A DNA stretch of 64,000 bases from Enchytraeus crypticus (GCA_905160935.1 CAJHZI010000533.1:1042501-1106500), one strand, 5' to 3'. Counted from the stretch's first letter, positions 22,692-35,712 are shown. Numbers and translations: made by a program. Notes: generated by a model not told the origin, from the letters alone.

Positions 22692-22943
22692 GTGGGGGTC
22701 AAGTTCTGTACAATAGTAAAATATGGTTCAGGCCAGGAGCAAGGGACAATCGATGAAACCATTACAAAATTAACAAAGCCACTTCTTGAGCCTGGTTCTT
22801 GTAAGTCTCGAGAGTTGCAGATGGAGTCTTTGAAGTGCGAAAACTGCTACGAGGCCATAGAAAAACAGACAAAAGAGTTCCACCGTAATATTAAAGAACT
22901 TCACAATGCTCTAAGATTTAACGTTGCGCTCGAACAAAATTAA
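22692..22943 (+). CDS. Doubtful 83-codon ORF, possible small gene or exon
   Basis: The second half (CENCYEAIEKQTKEFHRNIKELHNAL cut at its middle) looks like a charged amphipathic helix with a CxxC pair, better than expected from AT-rich noncoding DNA. A TTGCAG before ATGGAG could be an acceptor, and a GTAAGT lies inside the frame. No family was recognised, and there is no supporting neighbour. Confidence 0.2.
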   Translation: MGVKFCTIVKYGSGQEQGTIDETITKLTKPLLEPGSCKSRELQMESLKCENCYEAIEKQTKEFHRNIKELHNALRFNVALEQN

Positions 22944-23900
22944 TTGTTTTATAGTGAACTTATTTTATAGAGAAAATTATTATTGGCTTTATTTTGAAAT
23001 TGTTTTATAGCGAAATTGTCAATAGTGTAGTGAAATAGTTTTATAGTGAAATTATTGTTTTATAGTTAGAAAGTGTATACAGCCGAGTGATTTCTAAATA
23101 GTCTTTAGCAAATCTTTAAACCATCACCAAAAATTACGATTGCTCTTTATTTAGTGTTGACTGCAAAGCGATTCGTTGAATGATTGTTCCATTTCTAAAA
23201 ATTAAAATGAACAATACCCACAATGAAGTATTATAGTAATATTAGACTGCGAAAGTTAGAGCTGATCCGGAAAATCGTAAATGTCCTAATTATTAAACCT
23301 CCTTCAATTTGATAACTTAATGAATGATAAACAAAATTTGCACTTGGCTCCCCGCATTTAAGTCCTAATGTTTTGAAAGGGAATTCAAGCGGAATAGTCA
23401 CGAAGTTCAATATCTACAGAAGATTAAGCAAATTTCTGTTCCTAACATCTCTAATATCTTTACCTAATTTGATTTGTCAAGATTGTGCTCATTAGCAAGA
23501 GCAAGATACTGAAGCTCAGACCTGGGGCAGGAGAGTAGGCTAAAGAGAGATAAAGATGGAGAGACATATATAGAGAGACTGAGAAACAGCGAGATAGAGT
23601 GAGATAGAGTTACGTTAATTAATTGCAGCTCAATAAAAGTATACACATATACACTGTACTAAATTATACTGGACTTACGTATCTGATAGTGCACCTAAAT
23701 CAAACATTCAAATTCGTCTGCGGGGGGGAACATAACTCGACAAATTAACACACCGCTAATAGAGCTCGATGTGGCTGAATCAATGCGGGGTTCAGAATCG
23801 TTTGTCGTCAGGCCGACGAATAAACACTAATAACAGATAAATCGTCTCGACCCTTGAGTCAAAATAGACTAGAGTGAAAGAATATATCAGCCATATTTGT
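22944..23900. other. AT-rich intergenic DNA
   Basis: Short repeats of TTTTATAGTGAAATT at 22946-23060; otherwise nothing recognised. Confidence 0.45.
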
Positions 23901-23904
23901 CTAT

Positions 23905-24060
23905 AAGAGGCAGGGGCAGGCCGAGATTAGGTATGTTAGATGATTTAAAGACCCATGCATATGTGAAAAAGAAGAGGAAAGCGGAAGACAGAGAAGAGTG
24001 GAGGCTTTATATATCATGGACCTGCCAAAAGGTAGTACACTGAGAGAGAGAGAGAGAAAG
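23905..24060 (+). mobile_element. LINE-B 3' end, truncated
   Basis: Begins AGGCAGGGGCAGGCCGAG (the GRGRPR codons) and ends with TGGACCTGCCAAAAGGTAGT and (GA)n. Confidence 0.85.
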
Positions 24061-24386
24061 ATTTGTCTGTAATTGTAATTTGATTATTCTATAAGTTATT
24101 ATATGATATGAAAGTGGCTAGTGAATGTATTGGGGTCATTAGAGAATTTGCTAGCTTTACTGAAAAGAAATAAATATTAAATTAAATCTAAATTAAACTA
24201 GAATATGTACAAACAACAGAAAGTTAAATATTTAAGTTAAGTCTGAATTTTCTGCGAATTATTTAAAATGTCATTTGAACATAGGAATGATTTATAATAG
24301 CGGAATGATTGTTGTCCTGACAGACAGATAAATTCACAGACTTCTGGAAAAATTTAATCCAAGCATTTGAAATAATAATAATTTAG

Positions 24387-24472
24387 GTAAAGCTAATATT
24401 ATCGTCAGTTTCCTCACTTGAAAGTGATGCCAGTGACGGTCAAGACTAGGATTTTGAACCCCGCATATACTT
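24387..24472 (-). mobile_element. SINE-A fragment
   Basis: AAAGCTAATATTATCGTCAG, TGCCAGTGACGG and GATTTTGAACCCCGCATATA; the tRNA-like 5' part is missing. Confidence 0.8.
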
Positions 24473-24567
24473 AATTATTATTTAGAATTCATATATCGTC
24501 TGCAATCTGCAATCGCGAATCCTATATCTTGTGTGCAGAATTGAGCATCAACAAATTGATGCCTGTG

Positions 24568-24765
24568 TGCTCTCTCTCTCTCTCTCTCTCTCTCTTCCGT
24601 GTACTGCCAAGTGGCAGATTCAAGTCACATATTCATACTCAAATTTTTTTCTCGCTCTATAACAGCACTCCTTAGATCAACAAGTTAATCCCTTCACAAA
24701 GTCTATACCTTATACATTACTTATGTAGCCTATAGCTTGGGAAAAGTATGGCTTCTGAGGTGGTT
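24568..24765 (-). mobile_element. SINE-B copy with (CT)n end
   Basis: Reverse orientation: (CT)n, TACTGCCAAGTGGCAGATTC, CACTCCTTAGATCAACAAGT, CCCTTCACAAAGTCTATACC and the AAGTATGGCTTCTGAGGTGG head. Confidence 0.85.
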
Positions 24766-26431
24766 CTCGTTTTTTGATGCCTTTGTTAAAATAAAAATCA
24801 GTTAGTATAGTATCCATGATTAGTGTTATTGAATGAACAGCCACAGAAGCACGCTCGGACTCGATCAAGTCTTCCACGAGAGCCGCGTGCTCTACAGCTG
24901 TCAATGCTCTCTTTGCATTGACGCAGAAGACGTTAATCTCTGCCATGGCAATAAAATTGTCGCTAAACTACTGCTCATATTGTCCTCTTTCTGTTTCCAT
25001 TGTCTTATTTCCAGCCGTCTTCTAGTATTGATTCAGAAGTGTTGTAGTTTTATTTCTAGTGATAATTGTTTACTTGTGTCTCAGTGAAATGTTGAGTTTT
25101 CAAATTCAAATAGGAATTTCGTCCAGAATTTTAAATAACATATATGTGGAGAAAGGCAGAAGATAGAAATATATGATGAAGTTGTCGTGGACCTGATAAC
25201 ATACAGTGAGTATTTATGGCATAATTATACGCCAATGTCATTAATGTTTTGTCTTTGAATAAGAAATAAATCATCCACCTCAATTTATATGTATTTAATA
25301 CCAAACAGCAGGTCCTGTAAGAATCGACATATGGAACCCTTAAACATAATGTCATGAAAAGTAAATCATACTTAGCATAACATATTGTGCGATACAAACA
25401 AACTCAGAGAGGCCCAAAAGGTCCAAAAAGGTCAAACAATTTGCACACCTGATTGATCAACATAAGTTTGCGATTAACAAAATCCACATTGGCAGCAATT
25501 GAGCTAAGTTCACCTGTCCATGTAGCGCAAAATTTCCTATCACCTGCTTTATTCAAAGAACTGACTTGAAAACCCTGGTGGAATTGCAATTGCCATTTAA
25601 GCTTAAGAGTATACTCAATTCTTTGCTAAATTAGAAGCAACTCAAGTTTAGACTAGTTTGAAGAAAGTGCTCTATAGCTGAATTAAAGATGCTCTATTTT
25701 TAAGTAACATTCAATTAGACTACTAAATATTAAATCAGCTGAAAGCAGATCAGTTATTTTAATGTAATATATCACACACATGTATACGAAATGTTACGAA
25801 ACTTTACATGAATTTATCTTATAGAAATATTATTACAAATGATGCTGCTTCGCTTCATATCAAACTATATTATCCAAATAAAGCAGTAGGCCTAACCATG
25901 CAGCGTAACATTTAATGAAATAGAAATTTTAATTTCAATAACAATAATTTAGCACATATATATACATGTATACTTAGCACGCCACTAAAGTGACGCATTC
26001 AGTTCGTATATTTCATACACTGACACAGTGTGTAGTCAAATAAAGCCGCAGAAGAGTTTTTAAGATATGGTTTCCCACTGGGTCTTTCAAAGGGTGTCAA
26101 ATAAGATGAGAAAGTTTCTATTGACGGGTTGGCGCACGACACACGAACGCAGTGAACGCACAAAAGTATAATTCCCAATTTCATTTAAATGTGATCTCTA
26201 CAGTCCTATTTAATTATTTATTACCTCTTCAATCTTTTATTTATAATTTATAAATTAATTTAGACAAAATATTTTAAACGCTCACGGAAATATTACCCTT
26301 AGATTTAGATCTAATAAGATTTTGTAAGGTATTGTCTTATTAAATAAATTTAGTTCTAACTGCAACTTCTCTATATGCAGATTAGCTGCATTCTGGACGT
26401 ATAAGTTCCACATTTTACATTTATCACAGTA
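24766..26431. other. AT-rich intergenic DNA
   Basis: No gene or repeat family recognised. The minus-strand frame 25999-26184 was considered and not supported. Confidence 0.45.
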
Positions 26432-26570
26432 ACGGACTGAACCGGTGTCTTGTTGGTATGTTGTTTGCCAGTGGATCAGTAGGTGCAGGATTAAAATCCT
26501 GAACGCTCCCTGTCAGTGCAGACATTACTGACGTGTAGCAGGAAACTAACGCTAACTTGGCTTGGCTTTT
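26432..26570 (+). mobile_element. Diverged SINE-A relative
   Basis: AGTGGATCAGTAGGTGCAGG, ATTAAAATCCTGAACGCTCC and GCAGGAAACTAACGCTAACT then GGCTTGGCTT. It keeps the layout but differs at many sites. Confidence 0.6.
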
Positions 26571-26837
26571 TATACGCCCTTTACATCATTTAGATAATTT
26601 ATTGTTAATTAGATGCATAAGAAGTTTAAAATAGTATTTTGCTTGGCAAATTTTCTAACAAAGCTATTCTCAGATGAAGCGACTGCCAAACTTTCAATGT
26701 ATTTTGAGAGAAAGAGCAGAAAAACTGCTGAGTGTGACACACGACAGTTCTACAATAGCTTCTCTCTCTCTCAATTACTCCCATTCTAGTAACTGAATGA
26801 CCAATGAAATTATCATATTCTGCTTCAGACAAGCTGA

Positions 26838-26922
26838 AGCTTATAACAATAGTTAGCTTATAACAATAATTAGCTTATAACAATAATTAGCTTATAACAA
26901 TGGTTAGCTTATAACAATAGTA
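26838..26922. repeat. 17-bp tandem repeat, 5 copies
   Basis: Units of AGCTTATAACAATAATT with few changes. Confidence 0.9.
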
Positions 26923-27146
26923 ATATAATTATAACAATAAGAATGTTGCTGTCATCGTTTACTGGATCGAGCAGCATTATTTAACCGAATCCAAGGCGAA
27001 CAGCAAAAAATATAGGAGTCAAAAGACAGTACAAAATCCAAAACAGAACAATTTCAACAATCAGAAATCAGGCCAATGACTGTATTGCGCTATCATGCAA
27101 TACTGGCAGCTTTAGATCATTCTGACTGGAGTACTGTGGATTCGAA

Positions 27147-27516
27147 GGCTCCAACTCCGGATTCCTCTAACTGTGGTCTCAGTGGCTCCAGCTCTGCATT
27201 GCTTTTACTCTGGTCTTAGAGGCTCCAGCTCTGGATTGCTCCTACTGTGGCCTCAAGGCTCCAGATCTAGATTTGCTCTCACTGTTGTCTCAATGGCTCC
27301 AGATCTAGGTTGCTCTCACTGTGGTCTCAAGGCTCCAGATCTAGATTGCTCTCACTGTGGTCTCGAAGGCTCCAGGTCTAGGTTGCTCCTACTGAGAACT
27401 TAAAGGCTCCAGTTTTAGGTTGCTCTCACTGTGGCCTCGAAGGCTCAAGCTCTAGATTGCTCTCACTGTGGTCTCGAAGGCTCCAGGTCTAGGTTGCTTG
27501 TTCTGGGGTCTCGTGA
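27147..27516. repeat. 36/37-bp minisatellite, about 10 copies
   Basis: Units of GGCTCCAGATCTAGATTGCT plus CTCACTGTGGTCTCAA. It creates a short artefact frame at 27173-27403. Confidence 0.92.
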
Positions 27517-27539
27517 ACTGATCGGCGTGACACGCGACA

Positions 27540-28640
27540 TGACGACAAAGCGCTGACAAGAGAGTGGGATGAGAGGGGAAGGGTGGCGTGAGAACGGAAA
27601 GGGAGAGAGGGTTTCATTGTCGCAGATGATTTATACTTGAGCCGTAACAATCAGCGGAGCAGCGCATTGAAAGATTAGTCTAGAGTTGTATGGCTAGAAA
27701 CTGCACTCTAAGTTATTATTACTAATAGTAGTATTAACTGCTTGTGACGAAGAAATCATAATTATAGAGTTTCAATAAATAGTAGAGACAAATAAATAAA
27801 TCTATAAATACTAGATAGACAAATAAAATGATTATATTATTAACATAAAATATGGTCTTTTAAATACTGAAATTTTGATTTCATTTCAAAATTATATGAA
27901 CTTTTATTACTCGCTACATCAATGTCAACACTCGTCGTTTCAGTTGCATTGTTTAATCCTCTGCTATTCGCAATTGTTCCACGTCATCCGCGGTTCCGCT
28001 TATTCTCCAATCTTCGCAGATGAATCGAATTTCATTGGAAGTGAGAGGAGAGAAGAACGGTGAGGGGAGGGGGTTAAGCAGCTACGGTTGAATGCTTTTC
28101 TGATCCATAACAATGTGGAAAGCGACTTGCGAGATGATAGGTAACGGTTTAGCACTGGGCATTAGCGACAAAGAACTGGAGTAAAATCTAGGGACTCAAA
28201 CTTGAATTGCGCTAACTTAAAGTGACGATAGCAAAGTGAGGTTAAGCCAATAAAACAAACAGCAAGAATAATAGCAGTCGAATATGCTTTGTCAATGTTA
28301 ACAAACTGAAGTGCTTCCATTTACTTAATCTAATTAGCTTTAAGCTTATTTGAGCTAATCCAGTCTATTTTCCGCTTGGGATTCAGGCTAATCCGTTTGT
28401 TCTAAATACTGGTCAAGTATTTTATCTTTCAACCAAATGTTTTTCTAGGTGCGCAACTGGCACTACAAACAACGCATGAACATTGTATTTTATATGTCTT
28501 TTATCATACTGCACCGTCAAAGTTGTATTGCCGTTGCTAGATTGGTATATTTGTTATATCGCTGTTAGATTTGATAACTGTCAAATCTACTAACGTGACG
28601 GTTTACCCGTCATATTTGCGAAAGCAACTCGGTCTGCATT
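27540..28640. other. Intergenic DNA, no feature recognised
   Basis: Purine-rich at 27560-27610 (GGGATGAGAGGGGAAGGG); no gene or known repeat seen. Confidence 0.4.
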
Positions 28641-28647
28641 GCTTTGA

Positions 28648-28710
28648 GTAGTCCCAGGATTTGAATCCTGCACATACTGATCAGAAGTCGGATATCTGAG
28701 CGACACGGCA
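28648..28710 (-). mobile_element. SINE-A fragment
   Basis: AGTCCCAGGATTTGAATCCT, GCACATACTGATCAGAAGTC; the tail is missing. Confidence 0.65.
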
Positions 28711-28739
28711 AAATATCGCAGCCGGATATCTTAACGACA

Positions 28740-30340
28740 CCGGATATGGTGCTCCGCTTTACTTGTAAAGCAATGCGCCACATTGCTTGCTATTGTCTTG
28801 CTTGTATCTCACTATCCTTTAGGATCTACATTTCGTTAAAATCTCTAACATAATTATAAATAGATAAGTTTATGTTATTTTAAGAGTAAGAACTACAGTA
28901 TCAACTAAAATATTATAAAAGTGTACATTTACAATTAATGCTCCTAAGTAAGCAAATAAATATTTTATAAATAGTTAATCAAATCAGTATTCATATTGCA
29001 ATCGTTGAAGAACTAACCATTCTTGGTGGTAACGCCATCTCTGCCTGCTCAGTATTTATTCTAACATTGGTAACGCTGATCAGACTCTGGATTAGACACT
29101 GAGAACAATTGCGAGCAGCAGGGGGAAGTAGACAATTAGAACTTACAGGCAGGGGGTGAATAGTGATGGGGGTGGGTTAAATGAAACAGAACAGACGACA
29201 TAAAAAGATATCGATAAAGCTGACAATGGAATCGTTCTGCACTTACACTCAGAACGCTGATACGGATCGACGTGAACAAGCGTGAAGATCGCGATCAAAA
29301 AATTCAGCAGTTGGGGGGGGGGGGGGCAAGAGCTGGAGAGTCCCCCCTCCGAGTTCTGAACAAATCCGTTGGATATTTTTTAAGAAATTGAATAGTTTGT
29401 AGAACAGTTAGCTGATAAAGGAATTGATCTATGCCGTAAAGTTCGATCTAATGAATTCTTATGTACTTTATTTTTTAACCAATAGCCACAATTTAGCTTA
29501 TCTTACTACTATAAATAATGTTGAGAGAAATTTTTTAAAAATTATAGCGAAGCGCATTTTGCCATAAAAATTCAGCATAACATAATAGCAATTACAACAA
29601 CTAGAGTTCAGCATATCGGCATAAATACCTCCCAATAGATGTAAGATTTTCTTTAACAAAGATTAAATCAATCATAAAATTAAATAAAGAGAAAAAGATG
29701 AATCCCTAGCTATCAGCAGGTACTTATGAGTGAACACAGACGCGATGATAAGGTCAGGGTGATTGATATCTTGTGATAGTACAATGGACCCGTTGATCTC
29801 GTAATAACAGGGCGTAGGTACGCTGAACAAATATACGTCGCCACTTTTACCACAAGTACAGTCGTGGTTATAAAGGATGTGGTTAGCTGACTTCCTTTAC
29901 GATTTCTTGTAAGTATAAGAATTGACACACGGGTGAGTGCGACTGTTTAAGAAAGCGACTACTACATTTAGTATGAAAAGTACCTCAAGTAAACATTCGG
30001 TGCAGTTTTAATGTAAATGTTAATTGAATTATGATATCATGCGCAGTACCAATATGATTCTAGCAACTGAATGCTTGCTTCAGAAGCAATAATTTTAAGC
30101 GGCATGATTTCTAATCCCAAGACACTATAATAAAATTTAGAACGAGTCATCCTAATAACCATTCCTGCCATACACCTTGATATAGACATGTATGAAAAGT
30201 TGAATATTAGTCGTGTATTTGCGCTAAATCCCTTACACTCAACATACGAGATGGAAATTAACTAATAAATAAGTAAATCGATTGCAATTTTTCAAAGTGC
30301 ATTTAGTTACATGTGAAATTAAACGAAGTGTTATACACTG
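28740..30340. other. Intergenic DNA with a poly-G run
   Basis: A G run at about 29314-29327 is followed by a C run near 29342-29348. Nothing else recognised. Confidence 0.45.
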
Positions 30341-30353
30341 TTTGCATATACAT

Positions 30354-30356
<3 letters not shown>

Positions 30357-30407
<51 letters not shown>

Positions 30408-30597
30408 TTACGTAATGATATGCAATTATATATGTATATATATATATATACTTTTATATAATATACATGATATATGATCACAATAATATCATATAATTAT
30501 ATATATATATATAGGACTGTATATATATATATATATAATATATATATATGTTATATATATGATATATATATGATATATATATGATATATATATGATA

Positions 30598-30643
<46 letters not shown>
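30357..30643. repeat. (AT)n and GATATATAT microsatellite
   Basis: Long AT dinucleotide runs with GATATATAT variants; short frames made of Tyr-Ile are artefacts. Confidence 0.95.
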
Positions 30644-30649
30644 TTATTA

Positions 30650-31365
30650 ACAACTCCTGTGTTAGCTAGAGACAACTGTTGTGTAGCTACGAAAATTGAG
30701 TTTTAATTCTGATTGTATCCAGAAAACTGTAAGATATTCAAGACTACCACAACTGACAACAGGCCGAGAAATCGTGGAAATTACCAAAAAGTCACTCCAG
30801 AACATACTAAGCCGCACTATGACTATTCCCATCTCCAATTAAGATTATAAAACTCCTATTTCAACTCTGATGTGGACCGATTTAATCAGACGACAGAATG
30901 ATTAAATCACATTTAAAATCCCATTAATATAACAAAAAACATGGAACCATATTGTTGGAATCAATTGCAGGCATGGTGATAAAATAATTTAAAACAATTT
31001 TAACCTTACCCGAAATTTGCCGGCTCAGGGTTCTATTAAATGTACAAAATACTCTCAAAGCCTACTTCAAAGATTCTATAGGCCTACTGAAGAAATGTTG
31101 CATCGATGTCGCGTGTGTCTGTTATACAAAATTTACAGACTATACATGTAAATACCATAAACATGCAAATGTGTTCTATTCTTTATTCTCTCCGTAATTC
31201 CTGTGCAGCTCTTAAATCCTTAATAGAAGTTCGTATCCAATTAGTATCATCAGCATCTACTTCAGCAATACAGTTCTGTTCACAGCACCTGAACAACAGG
31301 GTCATAGAACATGCTTATTTCAAGACTACAAAGCTGCATAAGTGCAGTTTGTACTACGTCTCTCA
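30650..31365. other. Intergenic DNA, no feature recognised
   Basis: No gene or repeat family seen. Confidence 0.4.
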
Positions 31366-31555
31366 TTCTGTTTCTCTCCCCTTTCGTTCTCTGTCACATA
31401 TTTTTTCTCTCCCTGTCTCTCTATCTCTCTCTTTTTCTTTCTCTCTATCTCTCTTTCTCACTTTCTCTCTTTTCTCTCTCTCTCTCTCTCTCTCGCTCTC
31501 TCTCTCGCTCTCTCTCTCTCTCTCTGTCTCTCTCTGTATCACTCTCTCAATCTAG
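31366..31555. repeat. (CT)n microsatellite
   Basis: CT dinucleotide with TTT and CG interruptions; the Ser-Leu frames over it are artefacts. Confidence 0.92.
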
Positions 31556-31777
31556 TAAAATTATCTACAAAGTAATGATTTTTTTAAAAATATTTTAAAT
31601 CGCATAAAAATCCACTACCACAGATCTGCGGAACGGTTCCACTAAGATATACAGGTATATTCTGTTGTTTAACGGATTCTATGCTATGATGATTCAGTAT
31701 GACAACAGTGACTTATTGCTTTTGGTAACAATGACTTATTGCTTTTACATACTCATTATATTTTCAGTTTAGTAACG

Positions 31778-31906
31778 TAAAGCCAAGTTAACGGCAGTTT
31801 CGCCTCGCGAAAGCATTGTCAGTAACAAGAGAGCCGAAGATCTGAGCCCCACACATACTAATCCGCGGTCGGATATCTTACCGATATCGCCACTGGCTCC
31901 AGCCAG
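31778..31906 (-). mobile_element. SINE-A, nearly full
   Basis: Minus strand GGCTGGAGCCAGTGGCGATA, GGGGCTCAGATCTTCGGCTC, and tail GGCGAAACTGCCGTTAACTT. Confidence 0.85.
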
Positions 31907-32180
31907 AGGTTTATATAAAATTCGTAGCGATGAATATAAATTTCTTATAGAATTGCTAAATCAAACTCTCTTAATACTTAAATACTACTATAATAATAGC
32001 TATACATTGTTATGCTCACATATAAATATTGCATCTGTATTTAGAATTTTACCTAAAGTACTGAATGAACAATTGAGAGCATCAATGTATCCTATCTTCT
32101 TAAGTCATAAAGTAAAACCAACAAATACAGATAAACGTAAACTAATTGCTAAAACTGATTAAAATAGATTTCGTATTCAC

Positions 32181-32306
32181 AGAGAGCTCGATAAGATGCC
32201 GGTAAGATATTCGACTGCGGATCAGTATGTGCGGGGTTCAAATCCTGGGCTCTCCCGTCACTGATATCGCTTTCGAGTGGGAAAACTGATATTAGCTTTA
32301 GCTTAA
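32181..32306 (+). mobile_element. SINE-A, 5' end replaced
   Basis: GCCGGTAAGATATTCGACTG, GGGGTTCAAATCCTGGGCTC and CGCTTTCGAGTGGGAAAACT, then AGCTTTAGCTT. Inverted relative to the copy 275 bases upstream. Confidence 0.85.
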
Positions 32307-32309
32307 CAT

Positions 32310-32440
32310 ATAATTTAAGACTCTAAGTATACGTTGAATTTCTACTATAGATATATGTATAATGTATATAGAATTTAAGACTCTAATAATACGTTTAAAT
32401 TCTTCTAAAGATAAATGTATAATGTATACATGTACATATT
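32310..32440. repeat. 60-bp direct duplication
   Basis: Two copies of AATTTAAGACTCTAA..TACG through ATGTATAATGTATA. Confidence 0.75.
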
Positions 32441-32861
32441 TATATGTACACTATATATGACTGTTCCAATGCTTCTGGTAGGCAGATAATCCACGTCTTT
32501 GATCCCAAAGCAACTGAGCAGATCCTGACATACTGCGGCCCTATGTAAGCGAAAAGATCTGCGTTAAGCGCTGCTAGTCGAAATCCGAGTCGTTGAATAA
32601 ACGCTAGGTTATTGAAGCGTTCAGCAAGTGTGGCCATATCCTTGTAATTAGATGTCCGATATTACAAAGACATTGAATTATCATAGTGAATTTAATGTTA
32701 CAGAAACTAGAGATCTGCGATAAAATGTTAATTTATGATAACTATACTGGAAAAAGAGATTAAATCGACTAATAAAATATATAATTAGACATTAGAGAGC
32801 AATACAAAGAGACAGAAATCTCAGTTTAGCGTTTGTTTCCATATACGAGTGTACAGTTAGA

Positions 32862-32945
32862 GACCGCCCAGTGAGGATTCGAGCCCGTGACGTTTTGTGT
32901 GGCACGCAAGCTTTCTATCACTCAACAAGCAGTTGCTGCATGCGC
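32862..32945 (-). mobile_element. tRNA-like SINE head, third minor family
   Basis: The minus strand reads TTGTTGAGTGATAGAAAGCT and CGGGCTCGAATCCTCACTGG (box B). There is no functional tRNA fold. Confidence 0.5.
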
Positions 32946-32949
32946 TAAT

Positions 32950-33985
32950 ATTTCACTAGAGCATAGAGTCTAATAATATCGTAATAATATGAGAAAACTT
33001 TAAAGTCACCCTAATGATACTAAACTTAAGGAATGAATTAGGATCTACATATAATATGACACAGTCATTACTGAGTTTCTGAAATAGGTACTAAAATTAT
33101 TCACTTTCTACTCACTTATACTTTTCACCATACATATCATTGATTGAATACAATACCAAGAAAAATTTAAAGCAACCTTCAATATTCTCATATTTCTGTC
33201 ATTTATACAAAATAATTGTGAATCTCTGACATACTTGCAGATGTGGTTTCAATTCTAAGGTTACACTTGAGTATTTAATTATATTTCGTATTTAACAGAA
33301 TTATGAAGAGTGTTAAGCAATAATGATCCCATTAAAAACTAAAACTTTACCATGCATCAGTATACGTTAATTGCATTTCTACATCTTCAGACATATTAGC
33401 AGACTTCTGAGTTCGACAAATCTACAAAACTTCGACACAAACGGGTTTCGACGAATATTCCAAACTGTTGCCGCAGGCGTTAGACATAAAAACCGGACGG
33501 CGCAGAGATTCTGAGACTGAGACTTTGGCCACGCTTGAAAGATTTAAATCTTGTTCAAAGAATTCACAGCATTACTTTAAAACTTACCGTCTTCTCAGAT
33601 CACGCCTCTGCAGATGTGATTTCATGATTAGGGAATACTGTGAATTTATGTGAATTCGTGTTTTGTCAATTCTAAGCAACTAAATTTCTCAACTACAAAC
33701 TGGACTTCAATGGCATTGAGACAAACACAGCCAAAGATACTCTTAGCTTAACTAACTTAATTTTACTGGTTCAGGAAGTCTTAAGGACTTGTAGCTCCAG
33801 TCACTTCAGAGCTACTACAATTCCCGTGTTGTGTCCGGGACGTTACTGCCACAGTTAAAATTTGGTCTATTGCCAAATGTAAACTGACGCATAAGTCGAT
33901 TAAGCAATTACTGATGGAATGGAAGAACGACTTCAGGTGCAATATATTTATAAATAAAAGCTACGTTGAAGTTAGGGTAATTCGT
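32950..33985. other. Intergenic DNA, no gene recognised
   Basis: A GTGTTGTGTCCGGGACGT motif near 33823 resembles the 5' part of the GAT-tailed family; otherwise nothing seen. Confidence 0.4.
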
Positions 33986-34072
33986 AGCCGTTATGTTGGG
34001 ATCACCTGGTAGATCGATGAAATGCTCGCGAGAACACAAATGTATCGGACCTGCCATTCGGTCTAACATTCT

Positions 34073-34125
<53 letters not shown>

Positions 34126-34130
34126 TATAT
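33986..34130 (+). mobile_element. SINE-B 3' part with (GA)n
   Basis: GTAGATCGATGAAATGCTCG, ATCGGACCTGCCATTCGGTC and a GA run to about 34120. Confidence 0.75.
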
Positions 34131-35100
34131 ATATATGTAGGCAGAGACAGAGAGACAAAAAGAGAAAAAATACTTTATATAAAATAAGAAAACAATATTG
34201 AAATACAGAAATGCCTACTACATAAATAATATTAATTGATATTTTTTTAAATATTAATAATTATATTGCTGTAATTCAATCATGATTAGTTAATATTTTA
34301 CTAAACTATAATAAAATATTTTCAATAATTTTTAGAGTGATGTTGAAACCTAACAACGGATGTTATATAATTAAAAACCTGCATGCGTTGTGTTTACTTA
34401 GGCTAAAGCTGTAACAGTGAGTATTGATGGTCAATGCAATTCATTTAGAAGTTTAATAACGCAATTTTGATGATAAAAGTGCAGACTCGTACGAGTAGGA
34501 ATAAAATTCATGATGGTAGAAAATAAATTAAAATGTTGAGTAAAATTTACTACATTGAGTAGAATTTACTACATTGAGTCTTCAAAATGCATTGCTCTAC
34601 ACTTGTGCAAAGTAAGAGTGGGTGTGGATGCTGGTATGCTGGTAGTGATAAGTGACTGAGTATATGTCGGATGTATAGTATAAAGGTATAGAGGTGAATA
34701 TCTTTGGCTATGTTTGTCCCTATTCCATTGAAGTCCAGATTGCTGTTGACACAAAGACTCAACTTGTAGATCTTTGAACTGATGAATTATTCTATATAAA
34801 AGTCCAGGTCGGGATTTAATTGATTACTTTGTATGTAATAACCGGCTCAGCAATATATCAACAATCAAATCAATGTTCTCACATGCGAGCTAAACAAACA
34901 ATCAAAGCCAGACATTCTGGACTTCATAGACTTGCTGGATAACATTGTGGTGTGGTAGTCCACTGACTGTTAGTCAATTAGCAGCGTTACTATCTAAAAT
35001 CTAAAGAGTCAATAAAATCTGAATTAATTTTGTACCATGCATTTAGCACATTTTGCGTCAACCGTCTCTATAACTAACTATAGCATATGCTTTAACACGC
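34131..35100. other. AT-rich intergenic DNA
   Basis: Local duplication of AGTAGAATTTACTACATTGA words near 34545-34580; nothing else recognised. Confidence 0.4.
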
Positions 35101-35102
35101 AC

Positions 35103-35180
35103 GTACATATATATAGAATAGAATATATATACATATATATACATGTATATATATATATATATAGAGTATATATATATAGA

Positions 35181-35268
<88 letters not shown>

Positions 35269-35328
35269 GTATATATAGTGTGTCTATGTATATATATATA
35301 TAGTGTGTATATATATATACTCTCTATA

Positions 35329-35370
<42 letters not shown>

Positions 35371-35412
35371 CGAGACGGTATAATGTCATATATATATAAT
35401 GTCATATATATA
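35103..35412. repeat. (TA)n microsatellite
   Basis: TA runs with AGAGTATA and GTGTGTATA interruptions; Tyr-Ile frames on both strands are artefacts. Confidence 0.95.
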
Positions 35413-35564
35413 TAAAAGAACAAAAGATAATCAGGACCCACAAGAAACCAGTGAAGAAGTTCTGAAGAGATATGCTACATTAAGAAATAGAAAGAAGAAT
35501 TGGTAAAGACACAGTGTAAGAGAGGAAAGTTTACAATAAGATGTAATAGGAGGACATTATTATT

Positions 35565-35712
35565 ACAAACCAATGGTAGAAAGGGCATTCAGTTAGTGAG
35601 CACCGAACTCCAAGAAATTTAGAAAATAGAAATGTAAACGTATGGAAAAACTTCAAAATAAGATCTATACGCATCCCGACCCTAGTTAAACTGGGATTTA
35701 AGGGAAGATTCT
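35565..35712 (+). mobile_element. GAT-tailed element, worn
   Basis: GAAAGGGCATTCAGTTAGTG, ATCCCGACCCTAGTTAAACT and a GGGAAGATT stub of the tail. Confidence 0.75.

Noticed and set aside
25999-26184. Minus-strand 61-codon frame with ordered-looking residues
   Set aside because: No recognisable family, no splice context and no repeat partner in the window.
31106-31598. Open frames of 77-149 codons over the CT microsatellite
   Set aside because: Made of Ser-Leu runs from a CT dinucleotide repeat; no conserved protein segment.
35143-35441. Tyr-Ile-rich frames on both strands
   Set aside because: Products of a (TA)n microsatellite.
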